14,871 nt of DNA from Bryobacterales bacterium (GTDB lineage: Bacteria; Acidobacteriota; Terriglobia; Bryobacterales; Bryobacteraceae): the NCBI GenBank assembly GCA_003164075.1, contig PLRZ01000135.1, positions 1 to 14,871 of the forward strand. The letters run 5' to 3'. Shown here piece by piece: positions 13,319 through 14,871 of this stretch. The stretch's first letter is position 1. The number at the start of each line of letters is the position of its first letter. The translations under genes were made by a program, and so were the position numbers. A model generated the notes under the pieces. The model was not told the DNA's origin, did no database searches, and was given only the letters and a program-made list of their open reading frames with translations.

Positions 13319-14368
13319 TTACTGCCGATTCCGATCAAAGCACCAGTGGACTAACGAATCGGCCAGACGCCCGTGGTTGGCGCGCAGTAAGTCATCCACC
13401 GCGAGCTTGTGAAATGCGAAGTCGATGGTCCCATCGGGCGACGCGGTGGCCAGCAGGTAGCCGTAGACGTTGGTCATCGACGTGGCGGGAGGCGCGCCCG
13501 CGGGGAGGCGATAACGCACTGCGCCGGCGGTCCCCACAATCCAGCCGGGGATCGCCTTGTCCTGCCAATAGGCCGTGCGGTAAACGTCCTGCATGAAGTA
13601 ATGCGAATGGCTGGCCAGGATATAGACGTTCTTGTGCGCCGAGTTCTGGGCGTGCCACAGCGCCTCATAGACCTTGCGGCCGGAGGTCTGGCCCGTGGGC
13701 CAATCGTTCATGCTATGCTCGCCGCCGAAACTTCCGGGCAACGCCGCGTGCATCCCCACCACGATCGTGCGGATGGCGTCGGATGCCTCGTCGCGCTGCA
13801 CCACGGCATTGAACCACTTAAGCTGCGCGTCGTCGAACTCATCGTGGGAGGCGTTGTCGAGCGCGATGAAATCGACGTTGCGATAGACCCAGTGGTAGTA
13901 GGTGTGAAGAGCGTGATCGGCAGGGTCGTCGGCCAGGCGCTGTTGGCGTAGCGCGGGCGTGGCAATCCAGTCGGCAAATTGCAGCAGGTAAGACTCGCGC
14001 GTGGCCGGCGGAATGGTTTCGTGATTGCCGGGAGTCAGATAGACGGGGAGCTTTCCAAACGGTGCAAGCTGATGCGCGATGAAGTCGGGCCAGGCGCCGG
14101 TTTCGTAGTCGATGATATTCAGCCGTGAAGGGGGCAGGTTCAACGCGGCAGGCGGCGCCAGATCCTCGTCGAAGGTGTAGATGGCGCGGAAATCGCCGAG
14201 GTGCCAATAGAAGCCGGCCCCGTCGTGCTGGACTCCCGCGGCGATGGCGGGCATCACGATGTCGCCGCAATTGCGGGAGTCGCCCGACACGGCGAAGGTC
14301 CAGCTTCCCGCCGGATTCTGCGCCCCGAGAGGCGCGGCAAGAGCGAAGGCCAACCACAGCTTTGTCAT
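13319..14368 (-). CDS. Secreted calcineurin-like metallophosphoesterase
   Basis: 349 aa. Residues 1-~17 (MTKLWLAFALAAPLGAQ) are a Sec signal peptide, so the enzyme acts in the periplasm or outside the cell. The binuclear metal-site motifs appear in order. GDSR at 29-32 stands where many members have DxH, with Arg instead of His. WHLGDF follows (Asp59), then TPGNHET (Asn115, His116), GMH (His207) and SHSHYF (His254, His256). This is the calcineurin/purple-acid-phosphatase-like superfamily, which hydrolyses phosphomonoesters or diesters; the substrate is not predictable. It is transcribed in the same direction as padR but 77 bp upstream, with a separate regulator promoter between, so it is probably its own unit. 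A perfect palindromic element begins 23 bp upstream of its start codon, within the usual promoter zone. Confidence 0.9.
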   Translation of the reverse strand: MTKLWLAFALAAPLGAQNPAGSWTFAVSGDSRNCGDIVMPAIAAGVQHDGAGFYWHLGDFRAIYTFDEDLAPPAALNLPPSRLNIIDYETGAWPDFIAHQLAPFGKLPVYLTPGNHETIPPATRESYLLQFADWIATPALRQQRLADDPADHALHTYYHWVYRNVDFIALDNASHDEFDDAQLKWFNAVVQRDEASDAIRTIVVGMHAALPGSFGGEHSMNDWPTGQTSGRKVYEALWHAQNSAHKNVYILASHSHYFMQDVYRTAYWQDKAIPGWIVGTAGAVRYRLPAGAPPATSMTNVYGYLLATASPDGTIDFAFHKLAVDDLLRANHGRLADSLVHWCFDRNRQ

Positions 14369-14390
14369 AAGAGCTTCAGTCTATCAGTCT

Positions 14391-14488
14391 ATTTCGGGGA
14401 CAGGCTACATAACCTCGAAATAGGCCGGACGATCGGTCGGCAAGCTCCTCGACGGTAATTTCGAGGTTATGTAGCCTGTCCCCGAAAT
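14391..14488. mobile_element. 98-bp palindromic repeat element with perfect 31-bp arms
   Basis: The arms 14391-14421 and 14458-14488 are exact reverse complements (they begin ATTTCGGGGACAGGCTACAT) around a 36-bp loop that has a CGATCG centre and minor symmetry. Perfect arms mean recent origin or selection to stay paired. The length and the GGGGACAGGCT motif resemble REP/MITE-type dispersed repeats; that is recalled, not searched. The element fills the gap between the M24 peptidase stop codon (its last base is shared with TGA 14490-14488) and the phosphoesterase start. It could terminate the M24 transcript. A tandem CAGTCTAT pair (14377-14392) abuts its left end. Confidence 0.8.
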
Positions 14489-14871
14489 CATCGGAGCAAG
14501 ACCATTTCGCGCTGCACCTCGCCGGTCACCACCGCCTCGCCCTCGCCCACGTACATGTTGATTTCGTTGCGCACTCCGAAATCCGGGAGGTAAATGCCGG
14601 GTTCGATGGAGAAGCAGGTGAAGGGGCTGACGCGCCGCACGTCGTGGTTTTCGAAGTTGTCCATGTTGGCGCCGTTGCCGTGCACTTCCACGCCGATGGA
14701 GTGGCCCGTGCGATGCGTGAAGTACTCGCCGAACCCGGCCTTCTGGATGACGCCGCGGGTGGCATCGTCCACCTCATATCCGCACAGCGGTTGCCCGGCG
14801 GCAATGGCCGATTGCACCCGCTGAATGCCGGCATCGCGCGCGTCGCGGACGGTTTCGAATACGGTGCGCTG
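14488..14871 (-). CDS. M24 family metallopeptidase (Xaa-Pro aminopeptidase-like), C-terminal part, truncated by the window edge
   Basis: 127 residues are visible; the frame is open through the right edge, and the GTG at 14817 is internal. The segment is the end of the pita-bread fold: DAGIQRVQSAIAAGQPLCGY, VIQKAGFGEYFTHRTGHSIG followed by VEVHG (with the metal/catalytic His residues), CFSIEPGIYLPDFGVRNEIN (with the two metal-binding Glu) and a short terminal strand. The two Asp ligands lie upstream, outside the window. The THRTGHSIGVEVHG and SIEPGIY motifs fit the Xaa-Pro aminopeptidase/creatinase-like branch rather than methionine aminopeptidase. These enzymes remove the residue preceding proline from peptides. 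The exact substrate remains open. Confidence 0.9.
   Translation of the reverse strand, partial: QRTVFETVRDARDAGIQRVQSAIAAGQPLCGYEVDDATRGVIQKAGFGEYFTHRTGHSIGVEVHGNGANMDNFENHDVRRVSPFTCFSIEPGIYLPDFGVRNEINMYVGEGEAVVTGEVQREMVLLR

Overview
The window is high-GC bacterial DNA that looks like Acidobacteriota, probably of the Bryobacterales/'Solibacter' type. The pointers are a PadR regulator coupled to a large orphan FtsX/MacB-type permease of the acidobacterial ADOP kind, a secreted NHL-repeat protein with DUF11 domains and a dockerin-like tail, a small secreted protein of a kind I associate with acidobacteria, and several intergenic palindromic or MITE-like repeats. The taxonomic call is inferred from gene content; there is no rRNA or tRNA gene in the window.

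Layout. Positions 1-356 (+) hold the C-terminal carbohydrate-binding domain of a Wzt-type O-antigen ABC transporter ATPase, cut by the window edge. A small hypothetical gene (427-807, -) sits inside a 38-bp inverted repeat (365-402 / 841-878). A compact 157-bp palindromic element (886-1042) follows, and its end supplies the stop codon of a giant secreted beta-propeller/DUF11/dockerin-like protein (1040-4438, -). Just upstream of that gene lies a truncated, frameshifted relic of a Uma2-family nuclease (4440-4704, -). Next come a circularly permuted ATP-grasp-like protein (4717-6072, -) and a secreted TPR protein (6277-8316, -). The TPR gene is divergent from miaA (8424-9416, +), which is followed by a small secreted protein (9502-9819, +).

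Positions 9820-10231 are non-coding and carry a MITE-like element (9981-10192) with 13-bp terminal inverted repeats and a 27-bp inner inverted repeat. The permease gene (10232-12916, -) and its PadR regulator (12924-13241, -) form a tightly spaced operon with overlapping translation signals. A secreted calcineurin-like phosphoesterase (13319-14368, -) comes next. A 98-bp palindromic element with perfect 31-bp arms (14391-14488) then separates it from the C-terminal part of an M24 (Xaa-Pro aminopeptidase-like) peptidase, which runs off the right edge.

Most genes look like independent transcription units. The only clear operon is padR-permease, where the regulator probably controls the transporter in response to a ligand. 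I do not see a phage, CRISPR array, toxin-antitoxin pair or obvious new multi-gene defence system. The less ordinary content is the density of palindromic mobile-like repeats abutting gene ends, the decayed Uma2 copy, and the recently duplicated modules in the large secreted protein.
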